In this document: positions 11,701-18,386 of the stretch, piece by piece
Position numbering within the stretch: the stretch's first letter is position 1
How the letters are laid out: every line of letters starts with the position of its first letter
Source of the DNA: Lewinellaceae bacterium
Lineage (GTDB): Bacteria; Bacteroidota; Bacteroidia; Chitinophagales; Saprospiraceae
NCBI GenBank assembly: GCA_016710765.1
Contig: JADJUJ010000002.1
Location: 376,812-440,811 of the forward strand
DNA: 64,000 nt
Direction of reading: 5' to 3'
Program-made: the position numbers and the translations under genes
The notes under the pieces: generated by a model
Told to the model about the DNA's origin: nothing
Seen by the model: the letters and a program-made list of their open reading frames with translations, nothing else
The model's database searches: none

Positions 11701-11869
11701 GTTTGGCAGAGGGCTCCACCTTGGTAGTCCAAAAAGACAAAGGAATATCCCAGCCCATGGCAGTATGGCAGGCACTGCAATCAAGGCTTAAAGATTCACC
11801 ATGCGGAGATTGCGCAATAAGGCAACGACTAAGCGCAAGCAAGAAGATTAATGATGACAGTCTATACAT
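5705..11869 (-). CDS. Giant multihaem c-type cytochrome, about 82 CXXCH motifs
   Basis: A 2054-residue exported cytochrome with a signal peptide (hydrophobic LSSLIFLLALSRCLIAQ) and about 82 CXXCH motifs by hand count, roughly one per 25 residues. No other domain is visible. The body is about 27 tandem units of 73-74 residues. Each has three CXXCH and three spare histidines, in the motifs F-x-H-D, G-A-H and N-P-(N/D)-H, which would allow every haem to be bis-His ligated. Irregular blocks with FPIYSGAH or FPIYSGKH occur near residues 300, 880 and 1970 and may mark module boundaries. There is no T9SS sorting domain or membrane anchor; the chain ends five residues after its last CXXCH. Its position between a 22-haem cytochrome and a beta-barrel gene suggests long-range or extracellular electron transfer. 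The frame is open throughout despite the repeats, which argues for a real protein. Confidence 0.95.
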   Translation of the reverse strand: MYRLSSLIFLLALSRCLIAQSPHGESLSLDCSACHTAMGWDIPLSFWTTKVEPSAKPGGIGKLPEKLKPRFDHDSTFFALTGQHALLDCRACHQTLVFSEANPDCNTCHTDIHQQTVGADCARCHTTANWLVDNITSLHVENGFPLLGAHAAANCFDCHTSESNLRFDRIGNDCVNCHLADFQATTNPNHPQAGFSINCIECHDPSKNDWNAATVDHSFFPLEKGHDIMDCAACHTGGNYISTPTDCFACHQQDFESTTNPNHLSAGFSTTCTDCHTTDKGWSPANFANHDAQYFPIYSGAHNGVWMDCVECHTNPGDYKVFTCVSCHQNPETNNAHTGVNGYVYDDAACLACHPNGDANQVFDHNATAFPLTGSHIGLQCIECHSAGYAGTPTACAACHTDNYAQTANPNHPSIGISTDCATCHTTAAWTPADFPDHDSHYPLLGAHAAIANDCVTCHNGDYNNTPNTCVGCHQQDFNQTTSPDHAAGQFPTDCATCHNESAWVPSSFDHNSVWPLTGAHVPIANDCALCHIGGDYANTPNTCAGCHQQHYDQSTNPSHTALGIPTDCATCHTTNGWEPATFPIHDNYFVLNGAHAAAANDCAACHNGDYNNTPNSCKGCHLQDYNQTSNPNHSAAQFPTDCFVCHNETAWSPSTFNHDVLYPITGAHTAIANDCVQCHINGVYSGTPNTCVGCHQQDYNQTSSPDHSGAQFPTDCIVCHDQNAWVPASFNHDNYWPLTGQHGAIANECLLCHTNGNYANTPNTCAGCHQTDYNASTNPNHSTLGIPTDCESCHTTIGWSPAQFPIHDDFYPLNGAHAGIANACAPCHNGDYNNTPNPCASCHQTDYNQTSNPNHQASQFNTDCAVCHNESSWVPAIFDHDNQHFPIYSGAHQGEWSACVDCHTNPADYKVVSCTTCHTNPDTDNSHPGVNGYVYNSTACLACHPTGDASNIFDHNTTMFPLTGVHLTTQCLECHANGFANTPTDCVSCHSTDYNQSANPNHLTANIPTDCATCHTTSGWAPAQFPIHDNYYPITGAHAAIANDCAACHNGDYNNTPNTCVGCHQADFNGTTNPDHQAAQFPDDCTLCHSQSSWIPATFNHDIVWPLTGAHATVPNCTDCHIGGNYSNTSSDCVSCHQQDFDGTTNPNHSVVGIPTDCATCHTTSGWAPAQFPIHDNYYPITGAHTAIANDCAACHNGDYNNTPNTCVGCHQADYNGTTNPDHQAAQFPNDCTLCHSESAWVPSSFNHDNIWPLIEAHATVPNCTDCHIGGNYSNTPNTCIGCHQADFNGTTNPDHQAAQFPDDCTLCHTQSSWMPATFNHDAVWPLTGAHATVPNCTDCHIGGNYSNTSSDCVSCHQQDFDGSTNPNHSAIGIPTDCATCHTTDGWDPALFPIHDTYYQLNGAHVAIANDCAACHNGNYNNTPNTCVGCHQADYNGATNPDHQAAQFPDDCTLCHSESAWVPSSFNHDNIWPLTGAHATVPSCTDCHIGGNYSNTSSDCVSCHQQDFDGSTNPNHSAIGIPTDCATCHTTDAWDPALFPIHDTYYQLNGAHVVIANDCAACHNGNYNNTPNTCVGCHQADYDGTTNPDHQAAQFPTDCAQCHSESAWSPATFDHNTVWPLNGAHALVPNCTDCHIGGNYSNTPTNCVGCHQPDYNATSNPNHVINQFSTDCTQCHDETGCVPSTFDHNTVWPLTGAHALVPECIDCHTGGNYSNTPNTCVSCHQTDYNGTSNPSHTNLNIPTDCSTCHTPDGWIPASFPIHDNYYQLNGAHAIIADNCVQCHNGNYNNTPNTCVGCHLPDYNATTNPNHSTAGFPTNCTQCHDETAWVPSTFDHNTIWPLNGAHANVPNCTDCHVNGNYNNTPNTCVGCHLPNYNATTNPNHSAAGFGTNCTQCHDETAWVPSTFDHNTIWPLNGAHATVPNCTDCHINGNYNNTPTTCIGCHHSDYNGANNPNHSSAGFPTDCTLCHNETAWDPSTFNHDAMYFPIYSGKHKDEWNQCVECHTIPGNFSAFSCIDCHEHDNPQQVGQDHQGVNGYSYNSAACYSCHPDGND
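7131..8680 (-). repeat. Near-identical long-period DNA repeats inside the giant cytochrome gene
   Basis: Within the gene a block beginning TGGTGACAGCC recurs at about 7131, 7572 and 8232. The first two copies are 441 bp apart (147 codons, two protein units, six haems) and almost identical. The third is offset by 660 bp and more diverged. The high DNA identity points to recent duplication or gene conversion. Such repeats can change copy number by recombination and may be collapsed or expanded in the assembly. Confidence 0.8.
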
Positions 11870-11902
11870 TCGTACTTTTTGATCTTGTACTCAATAATAG
11901 TG

Positions 11903-13672
11903 TCAGCTCCAAAAGTGGCTAGCTTTGTGGCAGGCGGAACATTCAATTTCAGCATGCCGACCGTCTAATTTGAAATTAGACTGATTATGATTAAATGCTG
12001 AAGCGGACCAGTTTTCAAATCCGTGACAGCGTTGACAAGCGATTTCATGGTTATTATCGTAAAATTGATCACCATGAACATTGTTATGGCAAGATAAACA
12101 TTTTATATCCAAATCTTTAAACAATCCGGATTGATGTTCATCATTCTTTTTATGACATTCCTCACAGGCTATCTTAGCATGAACACCACTCAACTTAAAC
12201 GACGTTAAGCCATGGTCGAACTTGTTGTCCACCCAGTTTTCGGTAGTATGGCAGATCGTGCAATTTTGGTCCGGATAAAATTTTGGGTCTATTTCTCCAA
12301 CATGAACATTGTCATGGCAACTCACACATTTCCCGTTTAAGTCGACAAATTTCCATTGGCCATTATCAGCAAGATGGCATTCAAAACAAGGCGTTGCCAT
12401 GTGCGCACCCTGGAGCGGAAAATCTGTTTTTTCATGCTGATCAAAACCAAATGTACTTTCCTGAAAGGCCACAACGGTATGACACAATTTGCAATCCGGA
12501 TTGGCGCCAGCCTTCTTAAATTCTCCTTTGTGGAAATCTTCATGGCAGGTTGCGCAGGTATTGTGGGGCAGCGGATCAATCATGTTGCCCGTATGGCATT
12601 TTTTGCAATCAACGGCCTGGTGCTTTCCTTCCAGGGGAAAATCGGTCCGGTTATGGTTGAAATTATTCCATGCATTACTCCCCCTAAATCCATTTTCATT
12701 GTGGCATTCGGAGCACTTTTGCCCAAATTTGTTGCTGTGCACATCTTTATGGCAAGAACTACAGGATGAGGTTTGCAATCCCAGCCGATCCTGAAAAACC
12801 ATTAATGGTCCCAGGTCCAGGTTATGACATTCTTTACAGTCAACCTGCTTGTGCTTTCCTTTCAGCGGAAAATGGGTGGTAGCATGATCAAACTTGTTCC
12901 TTCCGGCAAACTCCTCCCAGCCTTTTTCTGTATGGCAAGTTTTGCAATCGGAACCCAAATTACTTCCATGTGCATCATCATGACAGCTGGTACAATTTGA
13001 AAAAGGAACATCAGCGAAACGCTGAAAGGACTTGCCATTCCGGCTTTCCTTGACATGGCATTTTACGCATGCTACATCAACATGTTTTCCGAATAATGCA
13101 AAATCGGTCTTGCTGTGGTTAAATTTTGTCGCAGGCTTAAAGTCATCCGTAATATGACATTTAGCGCAGTCCTGGGAAAGGGTATTCTGGTGCACATCTT
13201 CATGGCACTTGGCACAATCCTGGCTCAGCCCGAGAAAGGTCTTTTTGTCTCCTTTATATTTAGGCTCCTGGATATTATCCGGCTGGTGACATTCCCTGCA
13301 ATCGGTAGTCTTGTGCGCTCCGGTGAGTTTGTAACCTGTCCAGTCGTGGTTAAAACTCTCCTGATCAAAACGGACCATCTGAAAATTCCGACCATGGTGC
13401 TCACTATGGCAACTGAAGCAATCCTTCTGTTGAACCTGCTTGGAGGCATGGTAACCTTTCCCCTGTTTGATCCGGGAATTGATCTCCTTGTGGCATTCCA
13501 GACATTTTTCATTGGAAACTTTATCGCCCAATACGTGGCACTTGGTACAGTTGAAAATCCCCTCCAACTCAGCATGGGCTTGGGTAAGCTCACCAGGAGA
13601 TATCTGTGCCAATCCACACTTCGGAAGAAGCAGGAACGCAGTCATCATAACTGACGCATACCAAAGGCGCAT
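11903..13672 (-). CDS. Multihaem c-type cytochrome, 22 CXXCH motifs
   Basis: A 589-residue exported cytochrome with a signal peptide ending near GLAQ and 22 CXXCH motifs. It belongs to the broad cytochrome c3 / doubled-CXXCH type. Repeats of about 70 residues contain CXXCH, F-(D/N)-H, G-K-H, CXXCH, then CXXCH-x-D-V-H and CXXCH, giving three haems and three spare histidines per unit. This is the same plan as the giant cytochrome, with DVH replacing N-P-N-H. The N-terminal three-haem part (about 30-90) differs from the repeats and resembles the start of other Bacteroidota multihaem proteins. It is the first gene of the five-gene run, and its stop lies 33 bp before the giant cytochrome start. 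It is probably a periplasmic electron carrier feeding the conduit; its direct partners are inferred. Confidence 0.92.
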   Translation of the reverse strand: MRLWYASVMMTAFLLLPKCGLAQISPGELTQAHAELEGIFNCTKCHVLGDKVSNEKCLECHKEINSRIKQGKGYHASKQVQQKDCFSCHSEHHGRNFQMVRFDQESFNHDWTGYKLTGAHKTTDCRECHQPDNIQEPKYKGDKKTFLGLSQDCAKCHEDVHQNTLSQDCAKCHITDDFKPATKFNHSKTDFALFGKHVDVACVKCHVKESRNGKSFQRFADVPFSNCTSCHDDAHGSNLGSDCKTCHTEKGWEEFAGRNKFDHATTHFPLKGKHKQVDCKECHNLDLGPLMVFQDRLGLQTSSCSSCHKDVHSNKFGQKCSECHNENGFRGSNAWNNFNHNRTDFPLEGKHQAVDCKKCHTGNMIDPLPHNTCATCHEDFHKGEFKKAGANPDCKLCHTVVAFQESTFGFDQHEKTDFPLQGAHMATPCFECHLADNGQWKFVDLNGKCVSCHDNVHVGEIDPKFYPDQNCTICHTTENWVDNKFDHGLTSFKLSGVHAKIACEECHKKNDEHQSGLFKDLDIKCLSCHNNVHGDQFYDNNHEIACQRCHGFENWSASAFNHNQSNFKLDGRHAEIECSACHKASHFWS

Positions 13673-13751
13673 AAAATCGGGTTTTGGTCTCAGGCCTGGC
13701 GAGCCTGGTTAGATTATCAACCGGATTAGTTTTACCTAAGATAAATCACAG

Positions 13752-13824
13752 CGACATGAATGTCGGCTGTAACAATACAAGGTAGCGCCCGGTTGGCCAC
13801 GTGTAAAGATCAAACTTTTGATCT
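13752..13824. promoter_or_regulatory. Two palindromes upstream of the cytochrome operon
   Basis: The sequence shows CGACAT-GA-ATGTCG at 13752-13765 and AGATCAAA-CT-TTTGATCT at 13807-13824, which are 80 and 135 bp upstream of the first cytochrome start. They could be operator sites for a dimeric regulator. The second resembles an FNR half-site pair only in everted order, so I do not assign it to FNR. No clean TAnnTTTG promoter was found between them and the start. Confidence 0.3.
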
Positions 13825-14059
13825 AAAGAATTATTGTCAGTCGGAATATTTTTTTTCAAAATATATGCTACCCGACAAAAACGGTAAATTTTACGGCCGG
13901 CCCCTATCTCTTTATGGGAAATCTTATATTTCAAAAGAACACGCAGGCAACGCAATTCCATGTCCTTGGTTTAATTTTTTTTTAATATCTTGCACCAACT
14001 GCCTGACCCGCTTCAGCACCATTTTTCAAACCACTATTGGGTTGGATGGGGTTAAGCTT

Positions 14060-14206
14060 GAAGTAAAGTGGTTTGCGAAAATTATCGCGCAGTTATCAGT
14101 TCTTATGGCAAGGCATAAAACGCAGACGATGCAGCGCATCGACGAGTATTTATAACGCAGCCAGGAGGACTGATGGCAAGTGAGCATTCGCAAACCACTT
14201 TACTTC
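14060..14206. repeat. 20-bp perfect inverted repeat around a 107-bp segment
   Basis: Bases 14060-14079 are the exact reverse complement of 14187-14206. The 107 bp between them contain a compact hairpin, CGATGC-AGC-GCATCG, near 14128-14142. No transposase or reverse transcriptase is nearby and no target-site duplication is obvious. It could be a small non-autonomous element or a folded RNA. The whole 13673-14368 stretch has no convincing gene. Confidence 0.5.
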
Positions 14207-14368
14207 GAGTATATATTCTGCCTGTCACCACTACGAAGCGTTATTGCAGCAAAAACTATTCAGGGCTACCAACTGGCTGATGTACCAGTAAATTATAGGG
14301 TTTTATCACTCCTACTTCCATGCCCTTTTTAAACTAATTCTTATTTCGCATCGCAAAAACAACCGCAT

Positions 14369-15726
14369 ATGTCTACGCACTCCCCCCCCCACTACAAAGC
14401 ATGGTCGCTGGGCAATTTCCGAAGCATCCCCAGGTGGGCTTGTTGCCGGAAGCCGCCCGCAACGCCATCGAGGTAGTTGGCAACGTATTGCCCTTTAAGG
14501 CAAATAACTACGTTGTTGACGAATTGATTGACTGGTCGAATTATGAGAATGACCCTATTTTTAACCTGATTTTCCCCAATCGCGACATGCTGCTTCCAGG
14601 GCATTACCAGGAAATGGAAGCTGCATTGCAGACTGGTGACCGAAACCACGCCAAAGCCGTATCACACCAAATTCGGCTGCAACTCAACCCCCACCCTGCC
14701 GCCCAGGTGGAACTCAATGTGCCCAGCATTGATGGCGTTAAACTCACAGGCATTCAACACAAATACCGCGAAACCCTACTGTTTTTCCCAAGTTCTGGCC
14801 AAACATGCCATTCCTATTGTACTTTTTGTTTCCGATGGCCGCAGTTTGTGGGAATGAATGAGATCAAATTTGCCATGCGGGAAACCGAACTACTGGTCCG
14901 CTATTTGGAAGCGCATCAGGAAGTAACCGATATTCTGTTTACGGGTGGCGACCCCATGATCATGAAATTCGAGGTTTTCAAGCAGTACATTGCTCCGTTT
15001 CTGGATCGGAAAAACAAGACCAACATCCAGTCTATCCGAATCGGCACCAAGTCGCTGGGGTTTTGGCCTTACAAGTTCACCATGGATGAAGAGGCTGACA
15101 AATTCCTGGAACTTTTCGAGGAAATTGTCAAAAGCGGCATCAACCTGGCCTTCATGGCGCATTTTAACCATCCCAGCGAACTCCGTACCCCGGCAGTGCA
15201 CGAAGCCATTCGACGCTTGCGCAACACAGGACTTCAAATTCGGACACAATCACCCCTGCTCCGGCATATCAACGACGACCCCATCGTTTGGGCAGAAATG
15301 TGGCGGGAGCAAGTCAACCAAAATTGCATCCCCTACTACATGTTTATTGCGCGCAATACGGGTGCAAAACACTATTTTGAAGTACCTTTGGTACGGGCCT
15401 GGCAGATTTTTCGCGAGGCGTACCAGCAAGTAAGTGGCCTTTGCCGTACAGTGCGAGGCCCCAGCATGTCGGCAACACCTGGAAAAATTCAAATTCTTGG
15501 CGAGGCCAGTGTTGGTGAAGAAAAGGTATTGGCCCTCCGGTTTCTACAGGCGCGCAACCCCAACTGGGTGGGACGACCCTTTTTTGCGAAATTTGATAAA
15601 ACCGCCAGTTGGCTAACTGATCTGTCACCAGCCTTCGATGAGGAGTTCTTTTATGCGGCAGAGTTGCGGGAAATGTATGCAGAGGCAATGTTAAACCAGG
15701 CAAACACAAACGCCATAATTAATTGA
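14369..15726 (+). pseudogene. KamA-family radical SAM protein (lysine 2,3-aminomutase-like), frameshifted near its start
   Basis: Radical SAM protein of about 450 residues related to lysine 2,3-aminomutase. The [4Fe-4S]/SAM motif is CHSYCTFC, followed by the GGDP motif in DILFTGGDPMI. Instead of the PGGGGK PLP motif of true aminomutases it has only ATPGK, so the substrate is uncertain. The long frame opens at 14401, but the upstream ATG at 14369 in another frame reads MSTHSPPHYKAWSLGNFRSI, which fits the usual KamA N-terminus and would join the main frame if one C were added to CCCC at 14428-14431. The gene is therefore either mis-sequenced or just inactivated. A 24-bp gap separates it from the collar-domain gene, so the two may be co-transcribed. 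Confidence 0.75.
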
Positions 15727-15750
15727 TCATCAATATTAAACCACATTACC

Positions 15751-16323
15751 ATGAAAAACATTTTGCTTATTTGCCTACTCGCCTGTGGCACAGCAACGCT
15801 TTCTGCTCAGGACAGCATGCTCGGGGAGGTTACGCTTTTTGCCGGCAATTTCGCACCCCGGGGATGGGCTTTTTGCGATGGGCAAATGCTCTCCATCAGC
15901 CAAAATACCGCCCTGTTCTCCATCCTGGGCACCCAGTACGGCGGCGACGGCAGAACCACCTTCGCACTCCCTAAAATGGGGAATTTTGGCACGGAGGAGA
16001 CCCTTGAATTTGCCAACAGCAAATCGGAGCCCAGCAGTATTCCGGCAACTTTTACGGCTACCAATAAAACCGCAGATCCCATTGATATGTATTGGATCAG
16101 CTTTGATGGGGTCAAAACATTTTACGCTAAAATACAACCGGGCACTACCATTAGCCAGGCTTCTGGCACCAACCATGTGTGGCACTTTTACAAGGATACC
16201 GAACTGGTTGATGCTATAAAACTGGGTAAAGAGGCCAACCAATCGTATGAAATCTGGTCGAAAGATGTTGCGGGTCCCCGGTACATCATTTGTACACAAG
16301 GCTACTTCCCCAGCAGAAACTAG
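15751..16323 (+). CDS. Secreted phage tail collar-domain protein with VHL-beta-like C-terminus
   Basis: A 190-residue exported protein with a signal peptide ending near TLSAQ. Residues 21-75 are a clear phage Tail Collar domain of the microcystin-dependent-protein type: GEVTLFAGNFAPRGWAFCDG, then L.SI..NTALFSILGTQYGGDGRTTFALP. Residues about 95-185 look like the beta domain of the von Hippel-Lindau protein, with the pattern YWISFDG, YAKIQPGT, then NHVWHFYKD. No phage genes are near, so this is likely a host protein reusing a collar fold. It ends in TAG just before a strong hairpin. The collar call is firm; the VHL-like call rests on motif spacing alone. Confidence 0.78.
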   Translation: MKNILLICLLACGTATLSAQDSMLGEVTLFAGNFAPRGWAFCDGQMLSISQNTALFSILGTQYGGDGRTTFALPKMGNFGTEETLEFANSKSEPSSIPATFTATNKTADPIDMYWISFDGVKTFYAKIQPGTTISQASGTNHVWHFYKDTELVDAIKLGKEANQSYEIWSKDVAGPRYIICTQGYFPSRN

Positions 16324-16361
16324 CGGTCGCTAGCCACTACGTTGTCAACCAATCTGTGCTG

Positions 16362-16394
16362 CCGCAGATGTTTTGCTGCGCAAAACATCTGCGG
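16362..16394 (+). terminator. 15-bp perfect hairpin after the collar-domain gene
   Basis: CCGCAGATGTTTTGC is followed by a three-base loop and its exact reverse complement, then TTTCTG. It lies 38 bp after the collar-domain stop and before convergent hemL. A second small hairpin, TTTTGC-AAA-GCAAAA, sits at 16421-16435. The T run is weak, so termination is likely but not certain. Confidence 0.55.
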
Positions 16395-16448
16395 TTTCTG
16401 CGAGATCTGCGGGACAATAATTTTGCAAAGCAAAACTAAAAAAACAAA

Positions 16449-16461
16449 AACCAAATTGGTT
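16449..16461. repeat. Palindrome AACCAAATTGGTT, copy 1
   Basis: A 13-bp palindrome between two convergent genes. An identical copy lies at 19817-19829 between rmuC and the porin gene, also a convergent junction. It may be a short interspersed motif or a protein site. Confidence 0.35.
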
Positions 16462-16537
16462 AACTAACCCGGTGATTGTTGACCAAGGGGGAATATCACT
16501 AATGATTCCTTCCCCTTGGTCAGCACCCTGTAACCGC

Positions 16538-17856
16538 TTAAAAGCTCACATCCATAGCCTGACAAATGACATCGGCCGCAAAGGCAAGGTCTTCCTTTGT
16601 GTGTGCCGAGGATACAAAGCCAACTTCATATCCGGACGGGCCGAAATAGACGCCGCGTTCGAGGCATGCCATGTGCATCTTTTTAAATCGGTCCATGCTC
16701 GACGGATCTATTTGTTCCGAACGGGTAATCCGTTCACGGCTGAAAGCCAGCCAGAAGATAGACCCTATGTGCGGAATACTTAATGCGTAGCCTTTCCGGT
16801 CGGCATGCTCCTGAAGGGTATTTACCAGCCAGTTCGTTTTTTCTTCCAGCGATTCGTAAAACCCGGGGCGCAGCAATTCTGTAAGGGCTGCATAACCTGC
16901 TGCCATGGCCACCGGATTGGCGCTCAGGGTCCCGGCCTGGTACACTGGCCCTACCGGAGCCACATGCTCCATAATGGCTTTGCTGGCGGCATAGGCGCCC
17001 ACTGGCATCCCGCCCCTATAATTTTTCCAAAGGTGATGATATCGGGCTGTATCCCGTAGTATCCCGCGGCACCTTCAAACCCAACACGAAAGCCGGAAAT
17101 CACCTCATCAAAGATTAGCAGCACGCCATGCTCCTGTGTTACTTTCCTGATATGCTCCAGATATGCCTTGTCCTGCAACAACAACCCGTTGTTGGCAGGA
17201 ACGGGCTCAATAATAACAGCCGCAATCTCATGCCCTTGCGCTTGTAGAAGTTGGTCGAAAGCCTCTGTATCATTCAAGGGCAGTACCAGCGTTTCCCGGG
17301 CAAAAGCCTCCGGAATGCCGGCAGAAGTGCTCATACCAAAGGTAACCAGGCCCGAACCAGCCTTAACCAACAGGGCATCTACGTGGCCGTGATAACATCC
17401 TTCAAATTTGAGAATTTTATCACGACCAGTTACCCCACGTGCCAAACGGATGGCACTCATGACGGCCTCTGTTCCACTGCTTACAAAACGTACCATCTCG
17501 ATGAAACGGTGGTTCTCGATCATGAGTTTCCCAATCTTGTTGTCGCGGGGTGTAGGTGTGCCAAACGACATACCCTCCATCACCGCTTCCTGTACCTGTT
17601 GTACAATGGCAGGATGGCAATGCCCAAGAATCAAGGGGCCCCAGGAACAACAAAAATCAAGAAATGTCTGCCCGTCTACATCCCGCATATGACTACCCGA
17701 GCCCTGTTCAAAAAAGATCGGTGGGCCCGTAACACTGCGAAACGCGCGCACCGGTGAGTGTACGCCACCAGGAAAATACAATTTGGCCTCTTCAAACAAA
17801 CGGGCGCTGTTGGCCCGGGTAAAAGTAGCCGGGCTTGGATAATTTTTCGTCATCAT
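16538..17856 (-). pseudogene. hemL: Glutamate-1-semialdehyde 2,1-aminomutase (HemL), frameshifted
   Basis: PLP enzyme that converts glutamate-1-semialdehyde to 5-aminolevulinate, the haem precursor in the C5 pathway. The N-terminal part (301 residues) has the family start NSARLFEEAKLYFPGGVHSPVRAF, the DEVISGFR motif and the PLP lysine in TFGKIIG. The frame then changes. The second part resumes at MPVGAYAASKAIMEHV and runs to the normal C-terminus. Adding one C to CCCC at 17013-17016 (plus strand) restores GGGMPVGAY and a protein of about 440 residues, the usual length. Haem synthesis is normally essential and this organism encodes about 104 haem sites here, so a sequencing error is more likely than loss. 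The upstream region is shared with the cold-shock gene. Confidence 0.85.
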
Positions 17857-17954
17857 GGCTGCAAAAGTACCCTATTAACCCTGCGCCGTAGAAGTATTGT
17901 AAAGAGATTGACAAAGAATTGACGCAAATAGAACGACTACCTTGGTCCTAATAC

Positions 17955-17985
17955 AAAAAAATCCCCTGGTGGTTCACCAGAGGAT
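17955..17985 (-). terminator. Intrinsic terminator of the cold-shock gene
   Basis: Read on the minus strand, a stem ATCCTCTGGTG / CACCAGGGGAT with a short loop is followed by a run of seven T. It lies 31-61 bp beyond the stop of the cold-shock gene. Confidence 0.75.
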
Positions 17986-18015
17986 TCGCATTTTATGCTG
18001 ACAAAGTTGTTGGGC

Positions 18016-18207
18016 TTAGGCCAAACAAACATTTACTGCGTTCATGCCTTTCTTTCCGCGCTCGCTTTCGAAGGTTACTTCGTCGCCTTCGCGGATTTTG
18101 TCAACCAGACCGGTTACGTGTACAAAAATTTCTTCGTTCGTGTCTGTGTCTACGATAAATCCAAAACCTTTGGACTCATTGAAGAACTTTACAGTTCCTT
18201 TACTCAT
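18016..18207 (-). CDS. Cold-shock domain protein
   Basis: A 63-residue single-domain cold-shock protein that binds single-stranded RNA or DNA. RNP1 is visible as KGFGFI and RNP2 as IFVHVTGL. The start is MSKGTVKFFNESKGFGFI, at 18207. A longer reading frame extends upstream, but that extension has no coding character and is better read as a long 5' untranslated leader, which is usual for cold-shock mRNAs. It is a single-gene unit with its own terminator, divergent from rmuC. Variant residues in the second half (GLVDKIREGDEVTFESERG) are normal for Bacteroidota CspA-type proteins. Confidence 0.93.
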   Translation of the reverse strand: MSKGTVKFFNESKGFGFIVDTDTNEEIFVHVTGLVDKIREGDEVTFESERGKKGMNAVNVCLA

Positions 18208-18336
18208 TGTGTAATAAAAATTAATAAATAAATAATTTGGCAACATGCCGCTGCAAAGATGCAGGCAATTGTGGTAGGATGTATAACATTGCAAAATCAT
18301 TAACATTTGCCAGTAAGAAAAACCTTTTGTTTTGAC

Positions 18337-18368
18337 TTTGCTAAAATAAAACAAAATGTCTATATTTG
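18337..18368 (+). promoter_or_regulatory. Bacteroidota-type promoter for rmuC
   Basis: TTTG at 18337-18340, a 20-base spacer, then TATATTTG at 18361-18368. This matches the Bacteroidota sigma-ABfr pattern (TTG near -33 and TAnnTTTG near -7). It lies 18 bp before the ATG of rmuC, so the leader would be very short. Confidence 0.6.
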
Positions 18369-18386
18369 CCTGTAAATGCCTTGCAA

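Noticed and set aside
5705..11869. CRISPR array from regularly repeated DNA
   Set aside because: Repeats are in-frame protein units of about 220 bp with CXXCH codons, not 20-40 bp repeats with unique spacers; no cas genes.
5999..11882. Long plus-strand reading frames over the cytochrome genes, up to 365 codons at 8198-9295
   Set aside because: They are antisense to the repetitive CXXCH gene, share its periodicity and have biased low-quality composition. The minus-strand frame has signal peptide and motifs.
13807..13824. FNR box upstream of the cytochrome operon
   Set aside because: Half-sites are in everted order (ATCAA-N4-TTGAT) instead of TTGAT-N4-ATCAA.
13760..14155. 131-codon plus-strand frame in the gene-poor gap
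   Set aside because: No recognisable domain, crosses one arm of the inverted repeat, and composition is not protein-like.
14060..14206. Retron-like inverted-repeat RNA locus
   Set aside because: No reverse transcriptase gene is nearby and no msr/msd features are visible.
15751..16323. Prophage remnant indicated by the collar domain
   Set aside because: No other phage genes lie nearby and the protein has a Sec signal peptide; collar domains occur in non-phage bacterial proteins.
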